Positions 1 to 12,341 are shown, counted from the first letter of the stretch. The stretch is 64,000 nucleotides of DNA from Chrysomallon squamiferum (GCA_012295275.1 CM022671.1:18432956-18496955); one strand, 5' to 3'. Notes: generated by a model not told the origin, from the letters alone. Made by a program: numbers and translations.

Positions 1-399
1 AAATTCTATATACTACAGAATACTTTTTAAGTATTTGAAATATTACTGAAACAAAATAGTAAAAGAAAAAGGAAAAAAAAAAAAAACACCCAGTCTCATA
101 GTTGTTTTCACCAATAAAAATAAACAAATCCCCAATGTGAATTCAAAACAACAACAGGCTTGTTAATACAGTAATAGGAAAATTATATTACTCCAGGTTG
201 CTGCAATTTGCTAGGGTTACAATGAAGAAGTGAAAGCAGCTCATCATACATTTTGCTGGCATTCGCTGTAAATAGAGATATAAATAAATTAGTTAAGTAC
301 GCGAAGGTGGCTCTTGTGGTGAAGCTGATAGAGCAGATAGCTAAATTAGCCTTGTGCGTGCATTTCATCGCATGATAAAACATCTGTGCGACTTTTCTG

Positions 400-1180
400 T
401 GCTAACAACATTGGTATTACTAGGTCTTCATTTTCTGGGTTGCTAGCAGAAAGGAGCTGGTATATTAAGGAGAGAGGTTAGTTAGTGAGTGCACTGTGTG
501 CATCTAGTGGGTGTGGGCTGAAGAGGGTAATTAATTGTAGGAGCTGGTGTTGAGGTTAGGAGTTACAGGTTAGTTAATGTACTAGTTTTAGTGTACTACT
601 ACTACTAGGCTTGATATCAAGAGGTTGTTAAGGAATGTAGGTATAGGAGGTAGTACTGAGGTTAGAGGTTAGTGTTGGTAGTTCTCATTTCAAGAGGTTA
701 ATGTAATTGTAGGAGCTTGGATTGTGGTTAGAGATAAGCACAATGATATCGGTGAACATCTACTTGTAGATAGGTTTTCAAATGTTATAGAAGAATGTTA
801 TCATAGGAGCTAATACTAAGGTTAAACGTAGCTGATATTAGGGTGAGCCTGTATATTTTTTTGGAGGAGTATAACTGAAGGAGTCCATGTAGGAGTGATA
901 CTGTTAGTTCACTTATTAAGGAGACATCTTTAATATGGCTTAAAATCTTAGCAGTCGGTTTCATGAGATTCTGTGGAACATTTGAAGGAGTATATAACTG
1001 GAGGAGCCAAAGTCAGTGAAAGCTATGTTATGAAGGAGTTTGTGTAGTTTTGAAGGAGTGTAACATAAGGACTAATAAAAATGGTTTATAATAAAAGCTA
1101 ATGATATAAGGAAGAGTTTGTAGAACATTTGAAGGAGTGTATCGAAGGAGTCACTATAAAAGAGTTCAGAGAGGTTACTC
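400..1180. repeat. Degenerate repeat block around 'taggagct..gaggtta' / 'gaaggagt' motifs
   Basis: Many diverged copies of a short purine-rich motif: gtaggagctggtgttgaggt at about 539, further gtaggagct copies near 709 and 806, and gaaggagt-type motifs around 877, 984, 1033, 1050, 1129 and 1145. Spacing is irregular (20-170 bp), as in an old eroded minisatellite. The strand bias (G over C on +) is marked across the block. No coding potential. Confidence 0.5.
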
Positions 1181-2169
1181 AGTGCAGTTGTGAAATTGTT
1201 TTTTTTTCTAACAACTTCCAGCCTGTTCTCGTTGTGCTGGGTGTTACACTGTTGACATTCAGTACACAACAACAACATCAGCAGCAGCTTTAAGCACCGA
1301 ACATGTTTTTGTCATTACATACAACAGTGTTTTCAAAGACTGCCGATTATAAAATGTATCTGCCAGGGAATACAAATCCCAGCAATAAACAAATAAATAA
1401 AACTGGAATGAAATATGCGCTTAAAACAAAGTATGTTAAAATATTGCAGATGTACGTTATTAAATTTTAAACATTATTTTTAATTAAAAAGATATGTACA
1501 AAAAGTAAATTAAAACCATAACACAATTACTGTTTTTAATTTAAAAACATTATGTATGAGAAATATAAATTTTATATACTGATGTATATTAAAAACAAAA
1601 AAATACACACTACATTTTCTTTAAAGAAATAACTATGCTGTAATGCATTTAGTTATTTAAATTACAATGATAAAAAAAAAAATACATAACAATAAAAAAT
1701 AATAAAGACAGACATAAATTATCTTTCAAAGAATCTCAGATCAAAACCGCATCTTTAAAAAGAAAAAAAAAATAGTTAAAATATGACAAATAAATTATTT
1801 TTAAGTATGTGAATAATGGCTTCCTACGGTACTTTCTTGTATACAAAAAGGACTGTGTCAAATATATACATGTTTCATATAAATTATTCATAGATTTTTG
1901 GAAAATCTTTAAATATGGTTTCATGGGAAGTTTGCCAAGAATGTGAAAAAGAATTAACAGGAATTGTTTCACGGATATCTCTTAATTATAAGCACTACAA
2001 TAAAAGCAAATTGATTTGTTTTAGGTAAGTGCACTAAAACTGATACCTCACACTGGATGGTGCTATAAGATGATATAATTACTTGAGGAAGAGCATAAAA
2101 CATCCCAAATGTTTAAGATCCTGGTTACCTCGTTTACAATTAAGTTATGGGTGTTACATTAGGTTCACT

Positions 2170-2570
2170 CCAGGTTGAAGGATGCATCAGAAAGGTTCAG
2201 AAGGTAAATGTCAGTAAATTACCTGGATTTCTTGGGGTATTAAATGACAGGTGTGTTATCAGCCTCAGTAATTCTTTTTAACTTTTAGAACGTGGTTCTG
2301 ATGTCCAGGTGATAACATGATTGAAACAGGTGATTCCAGGTAAAAACAGGAATGAATGAGTACACCCAGCACAAACTGATAAAGACAAAGTCTTGTGATA
2401 AATCTGAAAAATGCTGTTTCAGGGTAAAGCTAGATTTGAAATGGGTAAATTCATGGTAAATGAGCATATTTACGGTAAAATCATATCTCAAATGACTAAC
2501 TTCAGGGTAAAATTATATTTGAAACCAGTAAATTCAGGGTTGGCCAATTTTGAACCCAGTTAACATGAAA
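2170..2570. repeat. Degenerate minisatellite, 'ggtaaa..atttgaaa..agtaaattca' type
   Basis: Successive diverged units carry cagggtaaa, atatttgaaa and gtaaattcagg motifs about 30-35 bp apart (for example 2418-2530). It abuts the next array, which has a different consensus. Confidence 0.45.
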
Positions 2571-2574
2571 GATA

Positions 2575-2865
2575 ATGAGTTTTGTAAACAAAAGGTTTAC
2601 CATTGTTGTAAACAAGGGAAATTTACCAATGTTCTATACAAATAGTTTACCATGGTTGTAAACAGGAAAATGTTACCAGTGTTCTAAACAAAGATTCACC
2701 ATCATTGTGAAGTTTGATTAGGTTGTAAACAGGAAAGTTTTACCATATGTTCTAAACAAAGATTCACCATGGTTGTAAACAGGAAAGTTTTACCATATGT
2801 TCTAAACAAAAAATTTACAATGGTTGTAAACAGAGATGCTTTACCAGGTCTAAACAGGAAAAAAT
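2575..2865. repeat. About 50-bp minisatellite, 'ggttgtaaacaggaaa..tttaccat..tctaaacaaa'
   Basis: ggttgtaaacagg begins at 2654, 2721, 2771 and 2822, with an earlier relative at 2605. The 2721 and 2771 copies are nearly identical over 50 bp, and the outer copies are progressively diverged. It is a local tandem duplication in the intron. Confidence 0.75.
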
Positions 2866-3694
2866 TTAACAGTCTAATTTGGTATGGTTATCGGTCCCTG
2901 CAGGGGGGATAATCAGGATGTTGAAGGGGGAGGGTTACTGGTATAGCAAACCTGTTTTTCTGTCCATTTTTATTATTTCACAGATTGTTTTTTAACCCCC
3001 TCATGCTGTCAGGAATCCCTAGTTAATCCAAAAACTTTGACTTGTGATTTTTTTTCCTCTTTTTTAAATTTTTTCTTCTATTTATTATTTGGCTATAAAT
3101 AAGAAGAAAAGCTCCTTCTGTGACAGGGTTAGCATGTAGATGATGTTGGATACAAAAGGTGTACAAATCTCTGAGGTCAGAGGTCACCATCATAATATGT
3201 TGAATGTGTTCCGGTTCAGTTCACAGAGCTGATAAAATATGAACCTGCTCACTTTCTTTTTAACACACACCACAGCTCAGCATATACTCACTGTCTTGTC
3301 AAGGGTGTGATTTTTGTTTAGCCTTTTTCATGATTTTTGTTATATTATAGATGGATTATTCTAATAAATAAATTAAAAGTATTTTTTCTTTTTTCTATCT
3401 TTTTACTTCTGTAAAGTATATGTGTGTGAGTGTGTGCAAGTGTCTAAAAATCACGCTTAAGAATTTAGTTAACATTTGGTTTGCCTGTGGTGTAGAAAAG
3501 GAAAAAAAGTCATAAATTTTCCGGCTGAGCTGTTCACTGATAAACAATCGAGTGGAAATAAATAAATTAATAAGTTGAAAATAAAGAAAAGAAAAAATTC
3601 TAGCTGCTCAGAATACTGGAAAAGCAGTTTGACAAGTAACTTTTTGGGACAGTTAAGAATTTCATTTAAATATTTCTATTTATGCATTTACACT

Positions 3695-3735
3695 CTGTGT
3701 GTGTTTGTGTGTATGTGTGTGTGTGTGTGCAAGTA
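3695..3735. repeat. (TG)n-rich microsatellite
   Basis: Interrupted tgtgtg tract within 3690-3740. The T-T-H/H-T-H-T peptide it encodes on the minus strand is an artefact. Confidence 0.7.
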
Positions 3736-4469
3736 ATACATGTGTGCGTTATGTATGAATATGTATGTCTGCCTCTATCTATTAGTTTGTATATTTGATT
3801 TGTATGTTTGTATAGAGGTGTGTCTGTATATTTATGAACAAATATTTTAAATAGAAGAAAAAAAAAAATCAATGAACTATAACTGGCAGAAATATTTTGG
3901 AATAATGTAAAAGATATGTTTTAAATCACCTTCACTTTATTTTGTAAACCAGTCAAAATTCATATGGAAAGCAGGTGCTCTTTTTAACTGTTCTTAAATT
4001 ATCATTCTGAATAATGCAAAACCCCTGTGGCAGAACAGGCTTTTCAAAAATTTTGTATTTATTTTAGTGAATACAAATCCAGGGTTGTTAGCAGGCAGCT
4101 GAAGAATTTTGATTAAAAACAGTTGAATTCATAATGATAATTAGAACTCTGAGAAGAATTTATAAATTGTTTTTGTTGTTTTGGGGTTGTTGTTTTTTTT
4201 TCTCTTTTTTTTTTTGTGGTATGTGTGTTTAAGAGAATTTATTACTGTGGTAAAAAAAATTAAGATAATATGTGAGAATAAAACCATTGTTAATATTACA
4301 TATTAGCATCTGACATATGGAGGGAGAGAGAAAGAAACAGAGAGAAGGATGTACAAATTTGTATCTTTTAAAACCCTCACACAAACAATATCAGCAAGTG
4401 GATTAAAACAAATACATTAACATACCACTTTTTTTTTCTTCAAAGTTTGACACAGCAAAAATAGCTGGC

Positions 4470-4640
4470 ATCAGCAAACAGGAATCATCCTTGCATTATG
4501 TATTAAATTGTCATCATGTTTCAGAGTTATTTATTGGACAAATAATTTGAACTGACTAATAGAGATGATCTTTGCATAAAGCATTAAGATATCATTTTGT
4601 TTCCAGATCTCGACTGACCAATGAAAATCATTCTTGCATG
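4470..4640. repeat. Degenerate about 65-85-bp repeat, 2-3 copies
   Basis: Related segments: aatcatccttgcattatgta (4482), then gatgatctttgcataaagca (4564), then aaaatcattcttgcatgatt (4624). Each is associated with a catcatgtttc / tcattttgtttc element and with actgacta or actgacca. Low identity, so the call is tentative. Confidence 0.4.
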
Positions 4641-5054
4641 ATTTGGCTACATTCTCAGCCAATACTCTCTTGTTTTACAGTCACTGCTTAGTGCATTTCA
4701 CATACTTGATAGTTATGATGTTAATAAAGTTTACTCATGCATTTTTGTTAGTTGCCTGTAACCTTTTATGGCTACTGAAGCCACGCAAGTTTCCAGTGGT
4801 GTCTTGCCACAGTTTTGTTTTACCCTTCTTCGTCTTGCTGACATTAACTTCTGATAGGTCTTTATGTGGCTCCTAATAAAAATCATTGATGTATTGTCAA
4901 TTGTCATAAAAGTTTCATAGTGCTGTTAGGAAGTGAAGTACGAATAATGGGAATGTGAAAAATATTTTTATTTCGTTTTGCACATTGGGTTAAAAAGATG
5001 TTGCTTATTTCTTGTGAAAACACCAGAAGTGTTTTGTTTTGTAAACTTCTGAGG

Positions 5055-5220
5055 ACTGGATATCTGTAATTAGTATTATGTTGAATAATTTTTTCAACCA
5101 TTGTTAAATATTTGTAATTAGTATTTACATTTTATGTTTCTGTCAGTGGTTGTTGGATATCTATGATTCTATCTGTTCATTGCATTTTGTATTTCTGTCA
5201 GTGGTTTTTGGATATGAAAA
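5055..5220. repeat. About 55-bp tandem duplication, 'tttctgtcagtggttnttggatat'
   Basis: tttctgtcagtggtt occurs at 5137 and 5192, each followed by ttggatat. A related earlier pair (ctgtaattagtatta at about 5063, ttgtaattagtattt at about 5112) precedes it. Confidence 0.6.
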
Positions 5221-6299
5221 ACCGACTGCAAGAATACTTTTAATTTCATAATGTTGGTGTTTTGGGTGATGTATCAATATATGTTAGTAAAGAACAAATA
5301 AATAAAGTAAAATTATTTGGTTTATTTTTTTATTGCCATGATAAAAACAAATCACATTTTTATATTTATACTTTCTTCTTTTATTATTATTATTTTTTTG
5401 TTTTTCTTTTGCTTTCTATAATGTGCTACAGAATTTCCCTTGTTAAAGGAACATCTCAAACATTAATACATGTGAAATGTTTGCAGTTGTACACATAATT
5501 AATGGATGTTTAGTCTTCAGGCTGTCTGGTTCACTTCATGTTTCTTTTAAAAAAAATAAATATAAAAAATAAAGAAAATACTTACCAAAAATCACTTGCA
5601 ATTAGAGAAACGGCTTGAGTTGTAATATTTGCTCAGTAAATATTGTGAACCAGACGTTGTGCTGAATGGAAATTAAAGCAGGCTGATTGGTTGGGAACAG
5701 AAAGTAGAAGATTTTTCTCTCTAAAGCGGAAGCTGTAAAAGATTATTTTTCTTTTATGTGGATATTTAAAAACATTAAAGGGATTTGCTAAATAACCGCA
5801 TTTGTTGAGTTAGTAAGCATGTTTACCTCTGCTGTGTTGTGTTGTATGTTTCGGGGTGTTTCACAAGTAAAGGCTTTTAATCCTGAATGTACATCCTCAA
5901 AGTCATCACAGAGTGCAGGCATGCAATAAAAAAAAGTTCAGTTGTAGCCAATACTCCAGTCCTCTCTTTGTAATGGTAACCCTATACGAACTATTCTGAA
6001 GTCAAATCCCTGAGTAAAACATCATACAATCAATTGATGTTATCATTATATACACTGCAACATATTGTGTAAGCTTCTTAAAAGTTTCACGAGTTAATGG
6101 GCTTTGAAATTGGCAGCAATTTCTCTGCTTTAGAATGACTGATTCTCTGTTATCTTTAGACTGGAATAGAAACTACAGTCCATACCATCTGAATGTATTA
6201 TCTTGTCTTGCAGGGCTTTGCAGAGTCTTAATTACTGATATTTAGAATGTGTCTTTGAAATAACAAGTCAGAAACAAGTGATAATATTTGTTCAATAAG

Positions 6300-6493
6300 G
6301 AAGGCAATTAGTCTGACTCTGTTTTATTAATGTTGATGGGTTTTAATCCTTCAGAGTTTGCACAAGCCAGACAGCATTAAGATGGAAGATAGATGAAATT
6401 GCAAATACTGAACTCAAGAGTGAGCGGCATTAGCACTTTAATTATACTAAAATTCTAACCTAATCATGCAGATGGCCTTTCTGAAGAAGCCTG
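6300..6493. other. Non-repetitive island, possible conserved noncoding element
   Basis: Sequence of balanced composition with homeodomain-type cores (aattatac, attaatg, taatcatgca) and no repeat structure, immediately before a pyrimidine tract. No coding signal. A regulatory role is inferred only from composition and intronic position. Confidence 0.2.
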
Positions 6494-6582
6494 GATTTCT
6501 TTTTTCTTCTTTCTTTCTTTTTTCTTTCTTTCTCTTTTTTTTTCTTTCTTTCTTTTTTTTTTTTTTTTTTTTTTTTTTCTGT
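6494..6582. repeat. Pyrimidine (TTTC)n/poly(T) tract
   Basis: About 90 nt nearly all T and C: (TTTC)n, then a long T run. Confidence 0.8.
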
Positions 6583-8099
6583 CATGGATGCTTTCTTATA
6601 GACATTCTTATTGGTTCATTGAATGACTCCCCTTAACAATCACTCATCCAGTTAAAATAATCAACTGATGGTCCAGGCATATCTATACAGAATGCACAGA
6701 CCAGGAACCCATGACAACCCTTATACAGTGTTACTGTGTTAGAAGATTTGTTACAGAGAAGTTTTGCGTTTCCACAGATTATTCCTGGTAGAAACTGAAA
6801 CAGTTTTTATGGTAATTCTACTAAGTCCGTGGTTCTCCTCTCAGCAGTAAAAAGTGACACGTAAATAAATACAATAAAGTAGCTCCATTTCTAGTAATAT
6901 TTAGCTTATGTAAAGGTTTTTAAAACATTTTTAAATATTTAATTTTATCTTTTTTCTTTCTTTCTTTTTATCCCTTTCCTTTGTTGGTTTGTCTGAAACT
7001 TTCTGTCAGAATTTCTTGTTTTATTGTTCTAATGTTCTCTCTTTCACTCTGTGATATTTCTCCATCTTCCTTTCTTTCATGTATTTTGTCTAACTCTTTC
7101 TTTGTTGATTTCTGTATTAAATCATATTTACAAATATTTAAGAATTATTTACTACTGTTATTTCAAATTTCAAGTACAATATAAACACTGTTTTTTTTGT
7201 TTGTTTAATACAACAGATCTTCTCACAGTCACAATGACATTTTTCAGAACGCTGTTTTTTTTAAACAAAAAGATTAACTAATTACAGGATTGTGGTGAAA
7301 TGGTGTAATTTTCCCATCCATGACATGTAATTTAAAGTATTTTTATACTTCAATTTAAATTGTGTTTTAAAAAAAATTGCAGTTGCCTCCATTATCAGTC
7401 AAATATCAGATCTTTGCAAGAACCAAAGTGGTTGTCTCAGATAGTTTATCAGAATGCAGAAGTTAAACACAGTGATAGTGATTAAACAGGACAGTAAATA
7501 CCATTTAATACTAATATCACATTTCAGAAGTGAACTGAGTAAACCACAGTACAGAATGTATCAGTTAGTATTAATACTGCAATTCAGAATAAATTAGTGC
7601 TTAACAAAATTAGTGTAAAAAGTTAAAAACACTTTTTTTCTATCATTGCAGTTAATGTTTTTTTTTTAGTTATTTAAATCTTATTACATAAAAGAAATTG
7701 ATCTATATTATCATTTATTTTATTTCATTTTCTTTCATTTTGTTTTATTTATTGATTTATTTTAACCTACATATAAAATCTACATAAACATTTTTCTTCA
7801 TTTCACAACCAATCACAATTTTCTTTTTATAAAATATGTTAAATTTTTATTCAATAATTCAGTTAAACTGTTACATTGCATCAATCTTTTTTTCCCTTTT
7901 TCCTTTCCTTCTTTCTGTTTTATATTCAAACTTTTTTTTTTTTTTTTTTCTTTCTCTTGTATCTGTTTCTTTTCTTTTATTGCTTTTTTGTTGTTTTAAT
8001 TTAAACTTTTTCTTTTTTTTAAAACTGTCAACAGTTTCTTTCCATTCTATTTTTAAAACACTCTTCTTCTCTTCTTCTTCTTCTTCTTCTAACTGCAAT

Positions 8100-8445
8100 A
8101 TTAAGGTCATCTGTCATGAATGGGAAAAAACCCACTGTCTCACTGTGATTAATACTAGACTTTATTATTACTAACACTTCATCAGTACTAATGTCACCCT
8201 GGGCTCTGTCGTGGATCAGAGAAAACACACTGCACGACCTGACGAGGTCAGGTTGCGAAAGAAAAACTGGGAAAGTCACCAGTTTGTCAGTGTTCCATTG
8301 ACAGTGACACTGGCAATGCATCATGTTGTGCACACGTTCACTTCGTGTATCAGCTTGGATGGAAAACTCTCCACATCTGTCACGGTATTTTCTGAAAAGC
8401 TCAGATATTATCGACATTCCGAAAGGGGAAAGAAGTCGCAAACAG
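8100..8445. other. Less AT-rich island with no coding signal
   Basis: Non-repetitive, distinctly higher GC than the surroundings, flanked by a (CTT)n/poly(T) block on the left and an A24 run at 8450-8474 on the right. ORFs are open on both strands here (8211-8531 + and 8028-8441 -) but neither resembles a known protein, and both run into low complexity. It could be a conserved element or an old transposon fragment. Confidence 0.25.
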
Positions 8446-8739
8446 ACAGAAAAAAAAAAAAAAAAAAAAAAAAACTTTTTTTCTCACCACTGAAATGGAT
8501 CTTTTTTTTTAAAATATTTATGACATCATGATTGTTTGATTCCAGGTTAGATAAGTTAGGTGTTTGAAAATGGTGTTTTATTCTCATTGTAACAAAGTTC
8601 AGTTAGATGCACGTATATTTTAACAGTGTACTTTTAGTTGTGAGAGAATACTGTAACATTGTTACCTCATTGTACATTACTTTAATAATACAATTATATA
8701 ATGATAAATTTGTGTAAGTGTGTTTATTTCATTAAAATA

Positions 8740-8935
8740 ACAGCAACAACAATAGCAATACTGATAATAACTGAAACAAAGCAATGATAATAAAGGTAAC
8801 AGTGCTAATTACAATAATATCAAAACAATAACGACACCAACAGCAATAACAATAATAATAACAGTGTAAACTTAAACAAATAACAACAACAACAACAACA
8901 ACACAAATAATAAAAATAATATCAACAACAGTCAC
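8740..8935. repeat. (AAC/AAT)n trinucleotide-rich block
   Basis: Interrupted aacaac and aataat tracts. The longest pure (AAC)n run is about 8882-8903. Confidence 0.7.
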
Positions 8936-8959
8936 GTAAATAAAACTAAGAAAAAAACC

Positions 8960-9420
8960 CGTTTCAGATGAATACTGAATAACGACTCTTTACTTGTGAT
9001 ATAAAGAAACCAGTTTTCCAACGACCCTATCACTTCCATAATCAGTTCTGACGTCAGCCAGCTTCACAGCACAATGATTAAAATAAATAAAACTATTTAC
9101 TTAAGATACCAGCTTACCAAAGCATGCACGCTAACTACTTCTACACTAGTCTTACATGCACAAGTTAATTGGACAACAAGTAGCTGATTTCAAAAGAAGC
9201 AGTAACTTATATCGGCCATGGATACTGGGTAAGACTAAGTTGACAAGAAGAAAGTCTTGAAGCAAGCCACATTCTAATTGATTATGTTCTGATAAAACGT
9301 GGCTTAAACTTGTCAAACCTTGTATAAAGTGTGTAATTATGGCTGGGTGTGACATACAGATATTATGTTTAATGTGTCAGTGAGTCTGCTTGTTACTCAC
9401 CTGATTATAGCTGTCTGGAG
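8960..9420. promoter_or_regulatory. Non-repetitive island with a full CRE palindrome (TGACGTCA at 9049-9056)
   Basis: A long stretch free of low complexity, with the 8-bp consensus cAMP response element TGACGTCA. The consensus match is seen; function is not shown. No splice-flanked coding exon was recognised in it. Confidence 0.25.
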
Positions 9421-9696
9421 AGAAAAAGTGAGTGTAAATTTATAACTTCATTTTCTGTTCTAAGGCTTGGGATTTAATTTAGAAATGTCCAATCATGGTG
9501 TTATTGTAGTACAGTTTTTTTATTTAAGTGTGTTTACGTGCATGTCTGTGTTTGTCACTGTATGTGTGTATATACATGTAGTTATATTTGTATGTATGAC
9601 ACTTTGACAGTATTAGTGCATAAGCACATTAATGCGTTCATCTCTGCATATATAATCTCATAGATTAAAAAAAAAAAAATGTCATGTTTGGTTACA

Positions 9697-9699
<3 letters not shown>

Positions 9700-9754
<55 letters not shown>
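9700..9754. repeat. (CA)n microsatellite
   Basis: Nearly perfect (CA) tract of about 54 nt. Confidence 0.95.
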
Positions 9755-9755
<1 letters not shown>

Positions 9756-10216
9756 TCACATAAGCCAATATATAATCATTTAGAAAGTAGATTCATTTAC
9801 TGAAAAATATTTATGTCAACCTAAAAAATAACTCAGAAAAACTGGCAGCAAAACAATTTAAAAAAAACCCCCATTAATTATGCAATTAACCAACATAATT
9901 TCACATCATTAGCTTTTTCAGTTTCTTGGGTTTCAAAACACTGTATTTTAATTTCACTTGAGTATCATTTCATTACAAAAGGCCAGTATTAATATTAATC
10001 ATTCACACAGGGCTGTAGTCTATCATCGTGAGAACTCTACCAGTTTATTTATCTCGTTAGCTACCATTCACCCATGTCATATTTCATTAACACACAATAC
10101 ACTTCATATTAAATAGCTTATTATACAGAGTTAGGCATATTTATTATATTGGCCAACACAACAGCCCTCACTTCAAAAAACAAGGAAAAGAGAAAAAAAA
10201 AAAGCTGCCTGAATTA

Positions 10217-10530
10217 ATGACTTTTAATATAAAAGAGTGGCAATGGCTAGAAATTTTATCACATCTAATATGCCGTGGTATGCAGAAAGGAGATAGGGAC
10301 GCTGATTATGGTGATCTTGTGAGGGAAATGGCCGCCCGCTGGATTTATCACAGAATTGTGTGGCATTTCGCAGTCAGGTCTGAGCGAACTGTGATTTATG
10401 CTTATTACGCGGATATTGATGCTGCATTAATTCAAACGCTTTCTCCCCAAATCAATACCGTGATGTGTTGTGACAGGCCTCTGTACTTGAGTGAGTCTCT
10501 AGGTGAATGAGCTGGCTGGCTGACTGGCTT
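10217..10530. other. Non-repetitive island (open for 97 codons on +)
   Basis: 10217-10510 is open on the + strand with a fairly balanced amino-acid mix (starting MTFNIKEWQW) and clearly higher GC. It has no Musashi similarity, is not flanked by a convincing acceptor/donor pair in phase, and matches nothing I recognise. It ends at the (TTTG/TTTA)n array. Candidate conserved noncoding element or fragment of an old element. Confidence 0.25.
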
Positions 10531-10548
10531 GTTTGTTTGTTTGTTTGT

Positions 10549-10599
<51 letters not shown>

Positions 10600-10672
10600 T
10601 TATTTCAGTATATTTATTTATTTATGATTTGTGTTTATTTATTTAATTATTTATTTATCTATCTATCTGATT
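10530..10672. repeat. (GTTT)n-(ATTT)n microsatellite
   Basis: A (GTTT)n run passes into a long (ATTT)n run with interruptions after 10600. Confidence 0.95.
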
Positions 10673-10899
10673 TGTTTTATTTATAAATAAAATAAAAATT
10701 AATACACACAGACACACACACACATACAAAAAACACATACATATACATACACAATCAGAGACATGTATAAACACTGCAACACCTAAAAACATTATTTTTT
10801 CACTTTTTTTATTATTTATTTATTTTTATGAAAAGTCTTTGTTTCTGTGACAAAAGACATGCAACAAAAATACCCTGAAAGCAGAAATAATAATCATGA

Positions 10900-11160
10900 A
10901 TGTCTTTGACATCTTTGCTTCAATTAATCTCTGTAAATTATTAATATTTCCCATAATTGAGTTATAATGTGCTCTGCCATTAATGAAATTGGTTTACCCT
11001 GGCAGGTATTCCAAGTAATTAATAAAGCAAAACAGAGCAATCGATTGATGGAAAATGCGAATATGGTCTTTTCTAAGCAATAAACAAGACGCTAAGTTGG
11101 CCAGTTATGTTGCAGCTGAGTGATTATTTTTGTGTTCATCATCTTAATTAGCTTTTTTTC
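10900..11160. promoter_or_regulatory. Homeodomain-site-rich island, candidate conserved noncoding element
   Basis: Dense TAAT/ATTA cores (tcaattaatc, taaattattaat, ccattaatgaaa, gtaattaataaag, tcttaattagc) and tcgattgat occur within about 250 bp of otherwise non-repetitive sequence, about 0.8 kb upstream of the exon at 11933. This is the usual look of deeply conserved developmental enhancers. Conservation itself cannot be tested here. Confidence 0.3.
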
Positions 11161-11932
11161 AAAATTATTCATACTGCAAAAGAAAATGATTTTTTTCTTC
11201 TAAAGGAAAACAGTAAATATAGATTTATGAATTGTGTGTGTGTTGTTAATTAAGCTTTTGTGTGGGTATGTTGAGAACTGAGGTAAGACGTCGAATGGGT
11301 AGGGATGGAGAGATGGTAAGAGAAGAGTGAATGAGAAAAGGCAAGAATAGAAGAATGAAAGACATTATATATTTCAATTGAAATAATTTTGTAGGATAGA
11401 ATTTTTTTTCCTACTACATCTGTATTTTTACCTCTGTTCTTTCAATTTATTTGTCATCCTTTTATTTCATTTTTGTTCAAAGAAACACATTTACAAATAA
11501 ACACGTATAAACATACTCGGATATATACAGTAAATAAACAAAATAATGATACAAACTAGCAAACATACAGATACTGATATATATATTAAACATTTTTTAT
11601 CTGAACAGTGATGTGGAATTCACCATTTATTTAGGACTTTGTCTTCTTCTTTTCCTTCCATTTCTTCTTCTTCTTCTTCTTTGTTCTGTCTTCATCTTTC
11701 AGCTGAATCTTCCCATTCAGATAGACAGACAGACAGCTTTGAAATTTGATCATGTAAACTCATCTACTAGCTGTGCTGTTTATTTTATTAAATCTTTGCT
11801 GTTGCTGTTGTGTATTTGTCTGTTTTTGTTTGTTTTCAGTGTACCTTTCAGTCGATATATAAAATAGTCTGTGTATGCAGTTTAATATGTTTGTGAGTGA
11901 GTCTTATTTTTTTATTTTTTTCTGTTTTACAG

Positions 11933-11981
11933 ATTGAAGATGGAATGTTAATGTTTGACAAAACTACCAACAGACACAGAG
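11933..11981 (+). CDS. msi: Musashi/Rbp6 RNA-binding protein, internal exon (RRM2, beta2-beta3)
   Basis: A 49-nt exon that starts at codon phase 0 and ends after the first base of a Gly codon. It encodes IEDGMLMFDKTTNRHR plus G. This matches the Musashi-family RRM2 segment (V/I-E-D-x-M-L-M-F-D-K-T-T-N-R-H-R-G), which runs from beta-2 into the loop before RNP1. Musashi proteins are cytoplasmic RNA-binding translational regulators that bind UAG-containing motifs in target mRNA 3' UTRs, as in neural stem cells. The acceptor is ttttacag and the donor is gtaaga. The next exon supplies GT TTT GGT, so RNP1 (RGFGFITF) is rebuilt across the splice. Family assignment is very secure. The Rbp6 versus msi paralogue name is less certain, because invertebrate Rbp6 and vertebrate MSI1/2 are close relatives. 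Confidence 0.95.
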
Positions 11982-12129
11982 GTAAGATTTCAATTTTGTT
12001 TTAATTTTATTTTTATTTTTCTACAATATTCATCATTTTCTCTTCTTCTTACTTTTTACTTTTATTTATTTTAATGTGCTTTCAACTTATCCTGGAGATA
12101 ATATCGTGGAATTCTAGTGGATTTGTATG

Positions 12130-12300
12130 TGGTTTTTCTTGTTCAAGTCCTTCATGGAAAAGACATTATTAACAAAACTGAAGTGATGGTATTTAAAACA
12201 CATTTAAATGTCAGTGATACATGCACTGTTATTACTGATACATCCATTGTCTTCACTGATACACATAAAATAACAATAACAAAAAACATTACTGGCAATA
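12130..12300. repeat. About 20-bp degenerate repeat ('actgatacat')
   Basis: tcagtgatac, ttactgatac and tcactgatac at about 12211, 12232 and 12252. Overlapping small ORFs on both strands are not supported as genes. Confidence 0.35.
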
Positions 12301-12341
12301 CTCCATTTAAATACAAGCTTATCTCTCCAGACATCTGATTT

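Larger units (their letters stand above)
1..11932 (+). other. msi: Musashi gene intron, 3' part (upstream exon outside window)
   Basis: No exon for the first half of RRM2 (beta-1/alpha-1, the typical K-I-F-V-G-G-L region) could be found here on the + strand. The upstream exon must therefore lie before position 1 and this intron exceeds 11.9 kb. It ends with a polypyrimidine tract and acceptor (tctgttttacag) before 11933. The content is AT-rich unique sequence, homopolymers, microsatellites, degenerate minisatellites and a few less AT-rich islands, annotated separately. Between those entries I see no gene. The intron assignment follows from the exon at 11933 beginning inside the RRM2 fold. Confidence 0.75.

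Noticed and set aside
2330-2345. Possible recursive splice site (ccag/gtaaa at about 2338)
   Set aside because: The upstream tract is poor and the site lies in a degenerate repeat. The similar ccag/gtaaac at about 46450 also lacks a convincing polypyrimidine tract.
8028-8531. Two opposite-strand ORFs of 106 and 137 codons
   Set aside because: Both include homopolymer or trinucleotide repeats at one end and neither resembles a known protein. The island is reported as noncoding.
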